Shown: positions 23,148 to 31,424 of the stretch, one piece after another
How the letters are laid out: every line of letters starts with the position of its first letter
Numbering within the stretch: position 1 is the first letter of the stretch
From: an uncultured Burkholderiaceae bacterium
GTDB taxonomy: Bacteria > Pseudomonadota > Gammaproteobacteria > Burkholderiales > Burkholderiaceae_C
Direction: 5' to 3'
NCBI GenBank assembly: GCA_938022295.1
Contig: CALIDR010000126.1
Location: 1 to 49,739 of the forward strand
DNA length: 49,739 nt
The notes under the pieces: generated by a model
Databases searched by the model: none
What the model saw: only the letters and a program-made list of their open reading frames with translations
What the model was told of the DNA's origin: nothing
Made by a program: the position numbers and the translations under genes

Positions 23148-24827
23148 ATGCACCACCGTTCCCCGTTCGATCGCCGCGCCTTCCTGCGCGGCCTTTCCGC
23201 GGCCGCCGTGCTGGCGCCGGCCGCCGTCCGCGCCGCGGCCCATGCGCCGCGCGACCCGGTGTTCACGCACGGCGTGGCCAGCGGCGATCCGCTGGCCGAT
23301 CGCGTGATCCTGTGGACGCGCATCGCGCCGCGGCCCGCCCCGCAGCACCCGGTGCAGTGGGAAGTCGCGCTCGACCCCGGCTTCCGCCGCGTCGTGCGCC
23401 GCGGCACCGCGTTCGCCCGCGCCGCGGCCGACTGGACGGTCAAGGTCGACGCCACCGGCCTGCCGCCCGGCGCGGTGCTGCACTACCGCTTTCACGCGCT
23501 GGGCCGCATGTCGCCGACCGGGCGCACGAAGACGCTGCCGACGCACCCCGTGCACCAGGTGCGGCTGGCGGTGTTCTCGTGCTCGAACCATCCGGCCGGC
23601 TTCTTCCACGCCTACGCCGAAGCGGCGCGCGTCGCCGACCTCGACGCCGCGGTTCATCTCGGCGACTACATCTACGAATACGGCCGCGGCGGCTACGCGT
23701 CGGAGGACGCCGCCGCGCTCGGCCGGCTGTCGGATCCGCCGACCGAGGTCGTCGCCCTGGCCGACTACCGGCGCCGCTACGCGCAGTACCGCAGCGACCC
23801 CGACCTGCAGGCGCTGCACGCCGCGGTGCCGATGATCGCGGTGTGGGACGACCACGAGATCGCCAACGACGCCTGGCGCGAAGGCGCCGAGAACCACCAG
23901 CCGGCCACCGAAGGCCCGTTCGAAGCGCGCAAGGCCGCGGCGCTGCAGGCCTACCACGAGTGGATGCCCACGCGCCTGGCCGAGCCCGCGCGGCCGGAGC
24001 GCCTGTGGCGCTCGTTTACCTTCGCCCAGCTCGTCGACCTGCACATGCTCGACACGCGGCTCGTCGGCCGCGACCTGCAGCTCGACTACCGAGACTACGT
24101 CGGCCCGGCGGGCTTCGACGCCGCGCGCTTCGCGGCCGACGTCGCGAACCCCGCGCGCCAGCTGCTCGGCGCCGAGCAGGCGGCGTGGCTCACGCAGCGC
24201 ATGGCGGCCACCCGCGCGCGGTGGACGGTGCTCGGCCAGCAGGTGCTGATGGGACGCATGAACGTGCCGGCGCCGCTCGTCTTCTTCCAGATCGGCTTCT
24301 CCGACTACGCCGCGCTGCTGTTCAAGGCGCAGACGGCGCCGCAGACGCTGACGCCGCAGGAGCGCGCGATCCTCGCCCAGCCGGCGATCCCGTACAACCT
24401 CGACGCCTGGGACGGTTACGCGGCGGCGCGCGAGGCGGTGCTGGGCGCCGCGCGCACGCTCGACAAGAACCTCGTCGTGCTCGCCGGCGACACCCACAAC
24501 GCATGGGCCAACGACCTGCAGGACGCGGCCGGCCGCCAGGTCGGCGTCGAGTTCGCCGCGCCGTCGGTCAGCTCGCCGGGCCTCGAGGCGTTCTTCCCGA
24601 ACGAGAACCCGGCCGCGTTCGCCGCCGGGCTCGAGCAGCTGATCGGCCCGCTGCGCTACGCGAACACGAAGGACCGCGGCTTCCTCCTCGTCACGGCGAC
24701 GCCCGACGAATGCCGTGCCGAGTGGCGGTTCGTCAGCACCGTCAAGCAGGCGGCGTACGCGGCGTTCACCGGCCGCACGCTGCGCGTGCTGCCCGGTGCC
24801 GGGCAACGGCGCATCGTCGAGGCCTGA
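23148..24827 (+). CDS. phoD: Alkaline phosphatase PhoD
   Basis: PhoD is a secreted phosphomonoesterase/phosphodiesterase with a Ca/Fe site. The 559-residue protein starts with a twin-arginine signal (FDRRAFLRGLSAAAVLAPAA), consistent with Tat export as a folded metalloenzyme. A fibronectin-like N-domain follows (FTHGVASGDPLADRVILWTR). Metal-site motifs of the PhoD catalytic domain are FSCSNHPAGFF, HLGDYIYEYG, WDDHEIANDAW, MLDTRLVGRDLQL and LAGDTHNAW. The start was set at the ATG just before the Tat motif. A strong Pho box lies ~45 bases upstream. It works with the phytase-like protein and PhoX in releasing phosphate from organic esters. Confidence 0.95.
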   Translation: MHHRSPFDRRAFLRGLSAAAVLAPAAVRAAAHAPRDPVFTHGVASGDPLADRVILWTRIAPRPAPQHPVQWEVALDPGFRRVVRRGTAFARAAADWTVKVDATGLPPGAVLHYRFHALGRMSPTGRTKTLPTHPVHQVRLAVFSCSNHPAGFFHAYAEAARVADLDAAVHLGDYIYEYGRGGYASEDAAALGRLSDPPTEVVALADYRRRYAQYRSDPDLQALHAAVPMIAVWDDHEIANDAWREGAENHQPATEGPFEARKAAALQAYHEWMPTRLAEPARPERLWRSFTFAQLVDLHMLDTRLVGRDLQLDYRDYVGPAGFDAARFAADVANPARQLLGAEQAAWLTQRMAATRARWTVLGQQVLMGRMNVPAPLVFFQIGFSDYAALLFKAQTAPQTLTPQERAILAQPAIPYNLDAWDGYAAAREAVLGAARTLDKNLVVLAGDTHNAWANDLQDAAGRQVGVEFAAPSVSSPGLEAFFPNENPAAFAAGLEQLIGPLRYANTKDRGFLLVTATPDECRAEWRFVSTVKQAAYAAFTGRTLRVLPGAGQRRIVEA

Positions 24828-24943
24828 TCGCGCGGATCCGACGGCAGACCTCGTCCGGCGTCGCCACGGCTGCCGCCGGGGCGGCGGGCGGTCGGCGTCG
24901 ACCGCGCGGGTAGCGCCGCGGCCTGCCCCCGCGGCCGTCACCG

Positions 24944-26074
24944 ATGCAGGCGTTCAGCGATTTCCTGGGCCGCCACCTCGGCGTCGTGCCGTGGGTGGCG
25001 ACGCTGATCGCCATCGCGCTGCTGACCGTCGCCGTCAACCAGGTCGCGCAGTTCGGGCTGCGCCGCATCGGCCGTGCGGCAGCGGCCTCGCCCGGCCTGT
25101 GGGCCGGGCCGCTCGTGCGCAGCGCCGCGCGCCCGCTGCTGGCCGCGCTGTGGGCGATCGGCCTGGGCTGGATGGCGCGCGTGGCGCAGCGCGAAAGCGA
25201 GTTCGCGTTCGTCGAACAGGCACTCGCGCTGCGCGACGTCGTGCTCGTCGCCTGCGCGGCGTGGTTCCTCGTCGAGCTCGCCGGCGAGGTCGGCGAGCGG
25301 GTCGTCGCACGGCGTCGGGCCCAGGGCGAGGAAGTCGACGTCACCACCGTCGACGCGCTGGTCAAGCTCGCCCGGCTGATCGCCGTCGTCGCAGCGGTGC
25401 TCGTCGCCGCGCAGACGCTGGGCTTCCAGATCGCGGGGCTGCTCGCGCTCGGCGGCGTCGGCGGGCTGGCGGTGGGACTGGCCGCGCGCGACCTGCTGGC
25501 CAACTTCTTCGGCGGGTTCACGATCTACCTCGACCGCCCGTTCAGCGTCGGCGAGTGGATCCGCAGCCCCGACAAGAGCCTCGAAGGCGTCGTCGAGCAC
25601 ATCAGCTGGCGCCACACGCGCATCCGCGCCTTCAACAAGAACCCGATCTACGTGCCCAACGCCGTGTTCACGAGCATCGTCGTCGAGAACCCGTCGCGGA
25701 TGAGCCACCGCCGCATCCGCGAGACGATCGGCGTGCGCTACCGCGACTTCGACGCCGTGCCGGCGATCGTCGACGACATCCGCCGGATGCTGCGCGAACA
25801 CCCGGCGATCGACGGCACGCAGACGCTGATCGTCAGCTTCACGCAGTTCGGCGCGTCGTCGCTCGACATCCTCGTCTACGCCTTCACGACGACGACCGGG
25901 TGGGTCGACTACCAGGCGCTGAAGCAGGACCTGCTGCTGCGCATTGGCCGCATCGTGGCCGCCCGCGGCGCCGAGATCGCGTTCCCGACCCGCACGCTGC
26001 ACGTCGCGGCGGACGCGGCCGCGGCGCCGTCGCCGCAGCACGCGGACCCGGCCGCGACACGCGCGGGCCGGTGA
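24944..26074 (+). CDS. MscS-type mechanosensitive ion channel
   Basis: A 376-residue inner-membrane channel of the small-conductance mechanosensitive family. Three TM helices lie at about residues 15-33, 65-85 and 98-115, followed by the pore-lining helix, with a Gly/Ala-rich pattern (LALGGVGGLAVGLAARDLL) leading to ANFFGGFTIYLDRPFSVGEWI. The soluble vestibule domain has VPNAVFTSIVVENPSRM. It would release solutes on hypo-osmotic shock. It lies 116 bases after phoD with no obvious promoter of its own, so it may be read through from the phoD promoter. Confidence 0.9.
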   Translation: MQAFSDFLGRHLGVVPWVATLIAIALLTVAVNQVAQFGLRRIGRAAAASPGLWAGPLVRSAARPLLAALWAIGLGWMARVAQRESEFAFVEQALALRDVVLVACAAWFLVELAGEVGERVVARRRAQGEEVDVTTVDALVKLARLIAVVAAVLVAAQTLGFQIAGLLALGGVGGLAVGLAARDLLANFFGGFTIYLDRPFSVGEWIRSPDKSLEGVVEHISWRHTRIRAFNKNPIYVPNAVFTSIVVENPSRMSHRRIRETIGVRYRDFDAVPAIVDDIRRMLREHPAIDGTQTLIVSFTQFGASSLDILVYAFTTTTGWVDYQALKQDLLLRIGRIVAARGAEIAFPTRTLHVAADAAAAPSPQHADPAATRAGR

Positions 26075-26127
26075 TCGGCGCGGCGCGCGCTGCACCGGTC
26101 GCGCTGCGCCAGCGGCCGCGCTTCGCA

Positions 26128-26161
26128 CCGACATCGAAACGTCACGCCGCTGGCGGAGCAT
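26128..26161 (+). promoter_or_regulatory. Pho-box-like promoter of the flavoprotein gene
   Basis: Half-sites CCGACAT (26128-26134) and ACGTCAC (26139-26145), each 5 of 7 to consensus, are 11 bases apart. Ten bases later is GAGCAT (26156-26161). The intervening CGAA is the same as in the phytase-like promoter. The -10 overlaps the ATG at 26160, which argues that translation begins at 26199. Confidence 0.42.
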
Positions 26162-26198
26162 GAACCCTCCGTACCCTTGGCCCGCGAAGGAGCACGAC

Positions 26199-27725
26199 AT
26201 GTGGGACGCCATCGTCATCGGCTCGGGAATCGGCGGGCTCGCCGCCGCGGCGGCGCTGGGCAAGCGCGGCAAGCGGGTGCTGGTGCTCGAGCAGCACCAC
26301 ACGCCGGGCGGGCAGACGCAGACGTTCCGCCGCCACGACTGGGTGTTCCCCACCGGCGTGCACTACCTGGGGGGCGCGGGGCCTCATCCGGGCCCCGAAG
26401 GCTGGTTCGGCCGCCTGCTGGGCTGGCTCACCGACGGCGAGCTGCGGTTCGCGCCGCTGGCCAACCCGTACGACATCGTGCGGCTGCCGGACTTCGAGTT
26501 CGGCATCGAACACCCCGAAGCGGCGTTCCGCGACGCGCTGCTGCGCGCCTTCCCGCACGAGCGCGGCGCGATCGTCGGCTGGTTCGAGGCCAGCGCCGAC
26601 GCGCGGCGCGCCGCGATGACGCTGATGCAGCTGCACAGCGTGCCGTCGTGGCTGGCCGCGGGGCTGCGGCTGCTGCGCGGTGCACAGGCCCGGCGCTGGG
26701 CCGAACGCACGCTGGCCGACGAGCTGGCCCGCATCGCCGACCCGCGGCTGCGCGCGGTGCTCGGCGCGCGCTGGGGCGACCACGGCGCGCCGCCGGCCGG
26801 GGCGCCGTTCGCCGAGCACGCGCTCGTGATGCACGCCTACGACGCCGGCGCGTACTACCCGGTGGGCGGCCCGGCGCGTTTCGCCGAGACGCTGCGCCGC
26901 CCGGTCGAGGCCGCCGGCGGCGAGCTGCGCGTGGGCGCCGACGTGCAGCACATCGTCGTGCGCGACGGCCGCGCCGCCGGCGTCGGCGTCGAGCACGGCG
27001 GCCAGCGGCGCGAGGAGAGCGGACGCTGGGTGATCTCGGCGGCCGGGGTGCCGAACACGGTGGCCCTGCTCGACGACGAGGTCGCCGCCGCCTGGCAGGA
27101 CACGCTGGCGGCCTTGAGGCCCGGTCACGCCCACCTGGCCCTGTTCATCGGGTTCGAAGGCGACGTCGCCGCTGCCGGCGCGAGCACGGCCAACCGCTGG
27201 GTGATGGAAAGCGAAGACGTCGGCCGCGTCTGGGGCGATCCGGCGGACGAGGACGCACCGGGATTCTTCGTCAGCTTCTCGTCGCTGAAGGATCCGGCCT
27301 GGAGCGGACCGCCTTCGGCCGAGGTCGTGGCGATCGTCGACCACGCGGTCTTCGCACGCTTCCTCGCCGAGCCCGACGCCACGCGCAGCGACGAGTACCT
27401 GGCCTACAAGGACTGGGTGGCCGAGCGGCTGCTCGCGCAGTGGAAGCGCCACTTTCCGGCGCTGGCGCCGATGGTGCGCTTCCACGAGCTGGCCACCCCG
27501 CTGACGCACCGCCGCTACGTGCGCACGCCGCAGGGCTCGATGTACGGCCTCGAGCTGTCGGCCGAGCGCCTGGCGTCGCCCGCGCTGCACATCCACACGC
27601 CGCTGCCGGGGCTGCTGCTGGCGGGGCAGGACGTCTTCGGCCCCGGCGTGCCGGCGGCGTTCACGAGCGGCCTGCTCGCCGCCGCGCACGCGGAGCCGGC
27701 GCTGTTCGCGCAGCTGCGCGGCTGA
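26199..27725 (+). CDS. FAD-dependent oxidoreductase, CrtI / retinol-saturase-like
   Basis: A 508-residue flavoprotein of the phytoene desaturase, carotenoid isomerase and retinol 13,14-saturase group. The N-terminal dinucleotide fold is AIVIGSGIGGLAAAAALGKRG, then VLVLEQHHTPGGQTQTF. PTGVHYLGG and YYPVGGPARFAETL are family motifs, and GLLLAGQDVFGPGVPAAFTSG is the C-terminal FAD-binding segment. ATG 26199 was preferred to the in-frame ATG 26160, because it has an AAGGAG site 6 bases upstream and the earlier ATG overlaps the likely -10. No carotenoid genes are nearby, so the substrate may be another polyene or lipid. It may belong to the Pho-type promoter group, which is inferred. Confidence 0.8.
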   Translation: MWDAIVIGSGIGGLAAAAALGKRGKRVLVLEQHHTPGGQTQTFRRHDWVFPTGVHYLGGAGPHPGPEGWFGRLLGWLTDGELRFAPLANPYDIVRLPDFEFGIEHPEAAFRDALLRAFPHERGAIVGWFEASADARRAAMTLMQLHSVPSWLAAGLRLLRGAQARRWAERTLADELARIADPRLRAVLGARWGDHGAPPAGAPFAEHALVMHAYDAGAYYPVGGPARFAETLRRPVEAAGGELRVGADVQHIVVRDGRAAGVGVEHGGQRREESGRWVISAAGVPNTVALLDDEVAAAWQDTLAALRPGHAHLALFIGFEGDVAAAGASTANRWVMESEDVGRVWGDPADEDAPGFFVSFSSLKDPAWSGPPSAEVVAIVDHAVFARFLAEPDATRSDEYLAYKDWVAERLLAQWKRHFPALAPMVRFHELATPLTHRRYVRTPQGSMYGLELSAERLASPALHIHTPLPGLLLAGQDVFGPGVPAAFTSGLLAAAHAEPALFAQLRG

Positions 27726-27816
27726 GCGCCGCTGCACCGGCGGCGGATCGACGACGACGCGCGTCGCGCGGCGGCACGCGCCGAGCCGCGCCGCGCCCGC
27801 GCACGCCGCCGCCGGC

Positions 27817-27850
27817 GGCCCATCAAATCTTCACAAGACCTCGATAACGT
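27817..27850 (+). promoter_or_regulatory. Weak Pho-box-like promoter of the glycosyltransferase operon
   Basis: Half-sites GGCCCAT (27817-27823) and TCTTCAC (27828-27834) are 11 bases apart. Ten bases later is TAACGT (27845-27850). Only CAT and TTCAC of the half-sites fit PhoB, but the spacing matches the other four promoters and the stretch is the sole AT-rich part of the gap. Start of transcription near 27857 leaves a ~32-base leader with the GGAAGGA ribosome site. Confidence 0.35.
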
Positions 27851-27888
27851 TCGAAGGGTTCGGGATCGGCGCCGGAAGGAGTGATGCG

Positions 27889-29064
27889 ATGGCGACGCAA
27901 GCAAGCCCGCGGCCGCGAAATCGGCGAGGCGCCCGCATCCTCTACGCCGTACACGGCTACGGGCGCGGCCACGCGACGCGCTCGCTGGCGCTGCTCGCGG
28001 AACTGCGCCCGCGTCACGAACTGCTCGTGCTCGCCGGCGGCGACGCCTACCAGACGATGGCGTCCGAATGGCCCGTCGTGCGCATCCCCACGCTCGGCTT
28101 CGCCTACGGCGCGCGCAGCGGCCGGCGCAGCAACTGGCACACGCTGCGCTACAACCTGCCAGCGGCGCTGGATGCCTGGTGGCGCGGCCCGGTGTTCGCG
28201 ATGGTCGCCGACGCGATGCGCGCCTTCGCGCCCGACGTCGTGATCTCCGACGCCGAGACCTGGTCGCACCGGGTGGCCGCCAGGCTCGGCGTGCCGCGCA
28301 TCGGCTTCGACCACATCGGCATCCTCGCCCACTGCCGCCCCGACGTCGACCCGCGCGACCGCGTCGAGGCCGCGCTCGACGTCTTCGTCTACCGCGCGCT
28401 GATGGGGCGTCCCGAGCGGGTCCTCGTCTCCAGCTTCTACGACGCGCCGCCGCGCCACGCCGGCGTGCGCGTCGTGCCGACGCTGCCGCGGCGCGAGGTG
28501 CGCGACGCCGTCGCCTGCGACGGCGAGCACCTGCTCGTGTACCTGAACCAGGGCCATCACCAGTTCGACGACCGGCTGCGCGCCGTGCTGGGCCAGCTCG
28601 GGCTGCCGGTGCACGTGTACGGCACGCCGTGGCGCGGCCAGCAGGGGCGGCTGCACTTCATGCCGCCGGGCAACCGCAGCTTCGTCGACGACCTCGCCGC
28701 CTGCCGCGCGGTGCTCAGCACCGCGGGCAACCAGCTCGTCGGCGAGGCGATGCACCTGGGCAAGCCGCTGCTCGTGATGCCGGAGGACTGCGTCGAGCAG
28801 CGGCTCAACGCCCGCGCGGTCGAGCGCCTGGGCATCGGCATGCGCGTCGAGCCGCGCGCGCTCACGGCGGCGCACCTGCAACGGCTGCTGCAGCAGCGCG
28901 ACGCGTTCGCGGCGCGCATGCGCGAGCTGCGCCGCGACGGCCTGGCCGAAGCGGTCGCGGCGATCGAGGGTTTCGTCGCCGAGCTCGCCGGCTCGACGCC
29001 GGGATCGCGGCTGACGCAGCCGCCCCTGCTGCCGGCCTTCGCACCGCAGCGGGCGCCGACGTGA
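27889..29064 (+). CDS. Glycosyltransferase, MJ1255/VC2487-like (GT-B fold)
   Basis: A 391-residue protein with the MurG-like GT-B fold of the MJ1255 group. The N-terminal loop is LYAVHGYGRGHATRSLALL at about residues 19-37. DVVISDAETWSH and IGFDHIGI lie in the acceptor half. The donor half has LVYLNQGHHQF, a typical C-terminal sugar-nucleotide segment in STAGNQLVGEAMHLGKPLLV, then EDCVEQRLNA. Sugar and acceptor are unknown. The stop overlaps the GTG start of the radical SAM gene (GTGA at 29061-29064). A GGAAGGA ribosome site lies 8 bases before the ATG. First gene of a three-gene unit with a radical SAM enzyme and an MFS transporter. Confidence 0.78.
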   Translation: MATQASPRPRNRRGARILYAVHGYGRGHATRSLALLAELRPRHELLVLAGGDAYQTMASEWPVVRIPTLGFAYGARSGRRSNWHTLRYNLPAALDAWWRGPVFAMVADAMRAFAPDVVISDAETWSHRVAARLGVPRIGFDHIGILAHCRPDVDPRDRVEAALDVFVYRALMGRPERVLVSSFYDAPPRHAGVRVVPTLPRREVRDAVACDGEHLLVYLNQGHHQFDDRLRAVLGQLGLPVHVYGTPWRGQQGRLHFMPPGNRSFVDDLAACRAVLSTAGNQLVGEAMHLGKPLLVMPEDCVEQRLNARAVERLGIGMRVEPRALTAAHLQRLLQQRDAFAARMRELRRDGLAEAVAAIEGFVAELAGSTPGSRLTQPPLLPAFAPQRAPT

Positions 29065-30143
29065 ACCCGGCCCGCCTCGCGCTCGACGTCGTGCGCAACC
29101 GCGCCGGCGCGGTGCCGCGGCCACGCTGGTGCACCTACCTCGTGTGCTTCCGCTGCAACGCGCGCTGCGGCATGTGCGACTCGTGGAAGATGAAGCGCGG
29201 CGCCGAGATGACGCCGGCGCAGGTGCGCGACGTCTTCGGCCGCATCGGCAGGCTCGACGTCGTGCGGCTGACCGGCGGCGAGCCGTTCCTGCGCGACGAC
29301 TTCGCCGACGTCGCGCAGGCGGTGTTCGAGGCATCGCGGCCGGCCGTCGTCCACGTCACGACCAACGGCTCGTTCCCGGACCGCGTGGCCGAGTTCGCGC
29401 GCCGGTTCACCGCCCCGCGGCGGCTGCGCTTCATGGTCTCGCTCGACGGCCTCGAGGCCACCCACGACGCCAACCGCGGCGCCGACGTGCGCTTCGCCAC
29501 CGCGCTGGACACCGTGCGCCGGCTGGCCGGCGAGCGCGCGCGCGGCGTGCGGGTCAGCGTCAACCACACCGTGATCTCGCGCGCCTCGCTGGCCGACCAC
29601 GACGAGCTGGCGCGGCAGTGCGGCGCGCTCGGCGTCGAGGTGCAGGCGGTGCTGGCCTACGAGGAGTCGTCGATGTACGGCCGGCGGCGGCACGGCGGGC
29701 GCAGCGACGACCTGATCCCGATCCGCGGCTACCCGCTGCATCCGGCGCTGCCGGCCGACGAGGCGCTTCGGTTCGCGCGCCGCCAGCTCGACGGCGTGGC
29801 CGCGCTGCGCGACCCGGCGCTGCGCATCGGCAAGCGCTACTACCTGCGCGGCCTCGTGCAGCGCCTCGAAGGTGCGGCGCAGCCCCGGCCACGGCCGCGT
29901 TGCGTCGCCCTGCGCAGCCACCTGCGCCTGCTGCCCGACGGCAGCGTGCCGGTGTGCCAGTTCAACACCGAGAAGGTCGGGCACCTGCCCACGCAGGCGT
30001 TCGACGAAGTCTGGCGCGGCGCGGCTGCGCGCGAGCAGCGCGCCTGGGTCGACGCCTGCACCGGCTGCTGGGCCGAGTGCGAAGTGGTCCCGAACGCGGT
30101 CTATTCGGGCGACATCGTGCGCGAGGTGTTCCGCGGACGCTGA
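29061..30143 (+). CDS. Radical SAM protein with SPASM-like C-terminal cysteines
   Basis: A 360-residue radical SAM enzyme. The 4Fe-4S cluster that cleaves S-adenosylmethionine is held by C32-x3-C36-x2-C39 (CNARCGMC). VVRLTGGEPFLRDDF is the GGE motif for the SAM amino group, and VHVTTNGSF and FMVSLDGLEATHD are later barrel strands. The C-terminus has five more cysteines, C281, C299, C333, C336 and C340, arranged like a SPASM/twitch auxiliary cluster domain, with RLLPDGSVPVCQF between them. Such enzymes modify peptides, sugars or other small molecules. Its substrate here is not known. The GTG start overlaps the glycosyltransferase stop, so the two are translationally coupled and probably act in one pathway. 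Confidence 0.85.
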   Translation: MNPARLALDVVRNRAGAVPRPRWCTYLVCFRCNARCGMCDSWKMKRGAEMTPAQVRDVFGRIGRLDVVRLTGGEPFLRDDFADVAQAVFEASRPAVVHVTTNGSFPDRVAEFARRFTAPRRLRFMVSLDGLEATHDANRGADVRFATALDTVRRLAGERARGVRVSVNHTVISRASLADHDELARQCGALGVEVQAVLAYEESSMYGRRRHGGRSDDLIPIRGYPLHPALPADEALRFARRQLDGVAALRDPALRIGKRYYLRGLVQRLEGAAQPRPRPRCVALRSHLRLLPDGSVPVCQFNTEKVGHLPTQAFDEVWRGAAAREQRAWVDACTGCWAECEVVPNAVYSGDIVREVFRGR

Positions 30144-30309
30144 AGCGACGCCGACGATCGCGACCGCGCACCGGCGCGCGCGGTGGCGCGTCGGCGCGCT
30201 GTTCGTCGCGTCGTGCGCGCGTGCCGCGGCCGACGCCGGGCTGCGGCTGTTCGTCGTGCTGCTGGCCGCCGCGGGCTCGCCGGCCGAACGCGAGTCGGCG
30301 TGGCACCTG

Positions 30310-31401
30310 GTGATGGCGCTGTTCATGCTGCCGGCGGTGCTGATGGCGCCGCTCGCCGGCGCGGTCGGCAACAGCCTGCCCCGGCGCGCGGTGCTCGCCG
30401 GGTCGGCCGCGTTCGCGCTGGCCGCGATGCTCGCATTCGGGCTTCACGGCGGCGCGTGGCACCTGGCGGTCGTGCTCGTCGCGCTCGGCAGCGCGGTGTT
30501 CGTCCCCGCGCGCTTCGCGCTGCTGCCCGCGGCCGCGACCGACGCCGGCTGGCCGCTGATGAGGGTGGCAGCCTGGATCGAGGGCGGCGCGGTGCTGGCG
30601 ATGGCCTCGGGCATGGTGCTCGCCGGCGTGCTGGCGACGGTCGGGCCGTGGGGCGGCGTGCCGGCGACGCTGTGGGCGCTGTGGCTGCTGGGCCTGCTGT
30701 GCCTGGTGGCGTCGTGGCCGGCACGGTTCGCCGCCGACCGGCCGCGCCCCCAGGCACCGGGTGCCGCGCTGCGCGGCTTCTTCACCGACCTGCGCCGCAT
30801 CGCGGCCGACCGCGGCGCCCTCGTGCCGCTGCTCGCGCTGGCCGCACTGCGCGGCCTGGCGGCCGCGGCGGTCGGCGCGTTGATCGCCGCGGTGCTCGAC
30901 CGCGAGGGCGGCGGGCCTCAGGCGGCGTACGCGGCGCTGCTGTCGGTGGCGCTGCTGTCGATGGCCGGCGCCGGCGCCGGGTCGGCGCTCGCCGGGCTGC
31001 TGCGCGACCGCGGCCGCGCGCTGGCGCTGGTGCCGTTCGGCGCCAGCGGCATCGCGGCCGCGCTGCTCGCCGTCGCCCAGGCGCCAACGGTCCCGCCGTC
31101 GGCCTGCCTCGTCGTCGGGCTGCTCGGAGGTCTCGTCAACGTGCCGCTGCTGGTCGCCTACCAGAGCGCCGTGCCGGCCGACGCGCGCGGCAACGGCATG
31201 GCGATCCTGAACGCCGCTGGCTACCTGGGCATCGGCATGCTCGCGCTCGCGATGGCGGCGCTGAGCGCGTCGGCGACGCTATCGGCCACCGGCCAGCTCG
31301 TCGTGCTCGCCGCGCTCGCCGGCGCCGGCGCCGCAGTGGCGTGGTGGCGGCTGCTGCCGCGCGTGCGCGACCTGCTGCGCGGCCGTCGCGCATGGTCGTA
31401 G
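30310..31401 (+). CDS. MFS transporter, LplT-like; true start unresolved
   Basis: An integral membrane protein with about twelve TM segments. GLLGGLVNVPLLVAYQSAVP and ARGNGMAILNAAGYLGIG resemble the lysophospholipid transporter LplT and related major facilitators. The coordinates begin at the first GTG, but TM1 is clearly encoded upstream, from about 30205 (RVGALFVASCARAAADAGL), and the frame is open to the radical SAM stop at 30143 and beyond. No ATG, GTG or TTG exists in this frame from 30144 to 30309. Either a rare start codon (for example ATC at 30157), or coupling without a normal start, or a sequence error is involved. It may flip or export the product of the two upstream enzymes. Confidence 0.75.
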   Translation: MMALFMLPAVLMAPLAGAVGNSLPRRAVLAGSAAFALAAMLAFGLHGGAWHLAVVLVALGSAVFVPARFALLPAAATDAGWPLMRVAAWIEGGAVLAMASGMVLAGVLATVGPWGGVPATLWALWLLGLLCLVASWPARFAADRPRPQAPGAALRGFFTDLRRIAADRGALVPLLALAALRGLAAAAVGALIAAVLDREGGGPQAAYAALLSVALLSMAGAGAGSALAGLLRDRGRALALVPFGASGIAAALLAVAQAPTVPPSACLVVGLLGGLVNVPLLVAYQSAVPADARGNGMAILNAAGYLGIGMLALAMAALSASATLSATGQLVVLAALAGAGAAVAWWRLLPRVRDLLRGRRAWS

Positions 31402-31424
31402 GACTGCCGCCACCAGGCCGGCGG

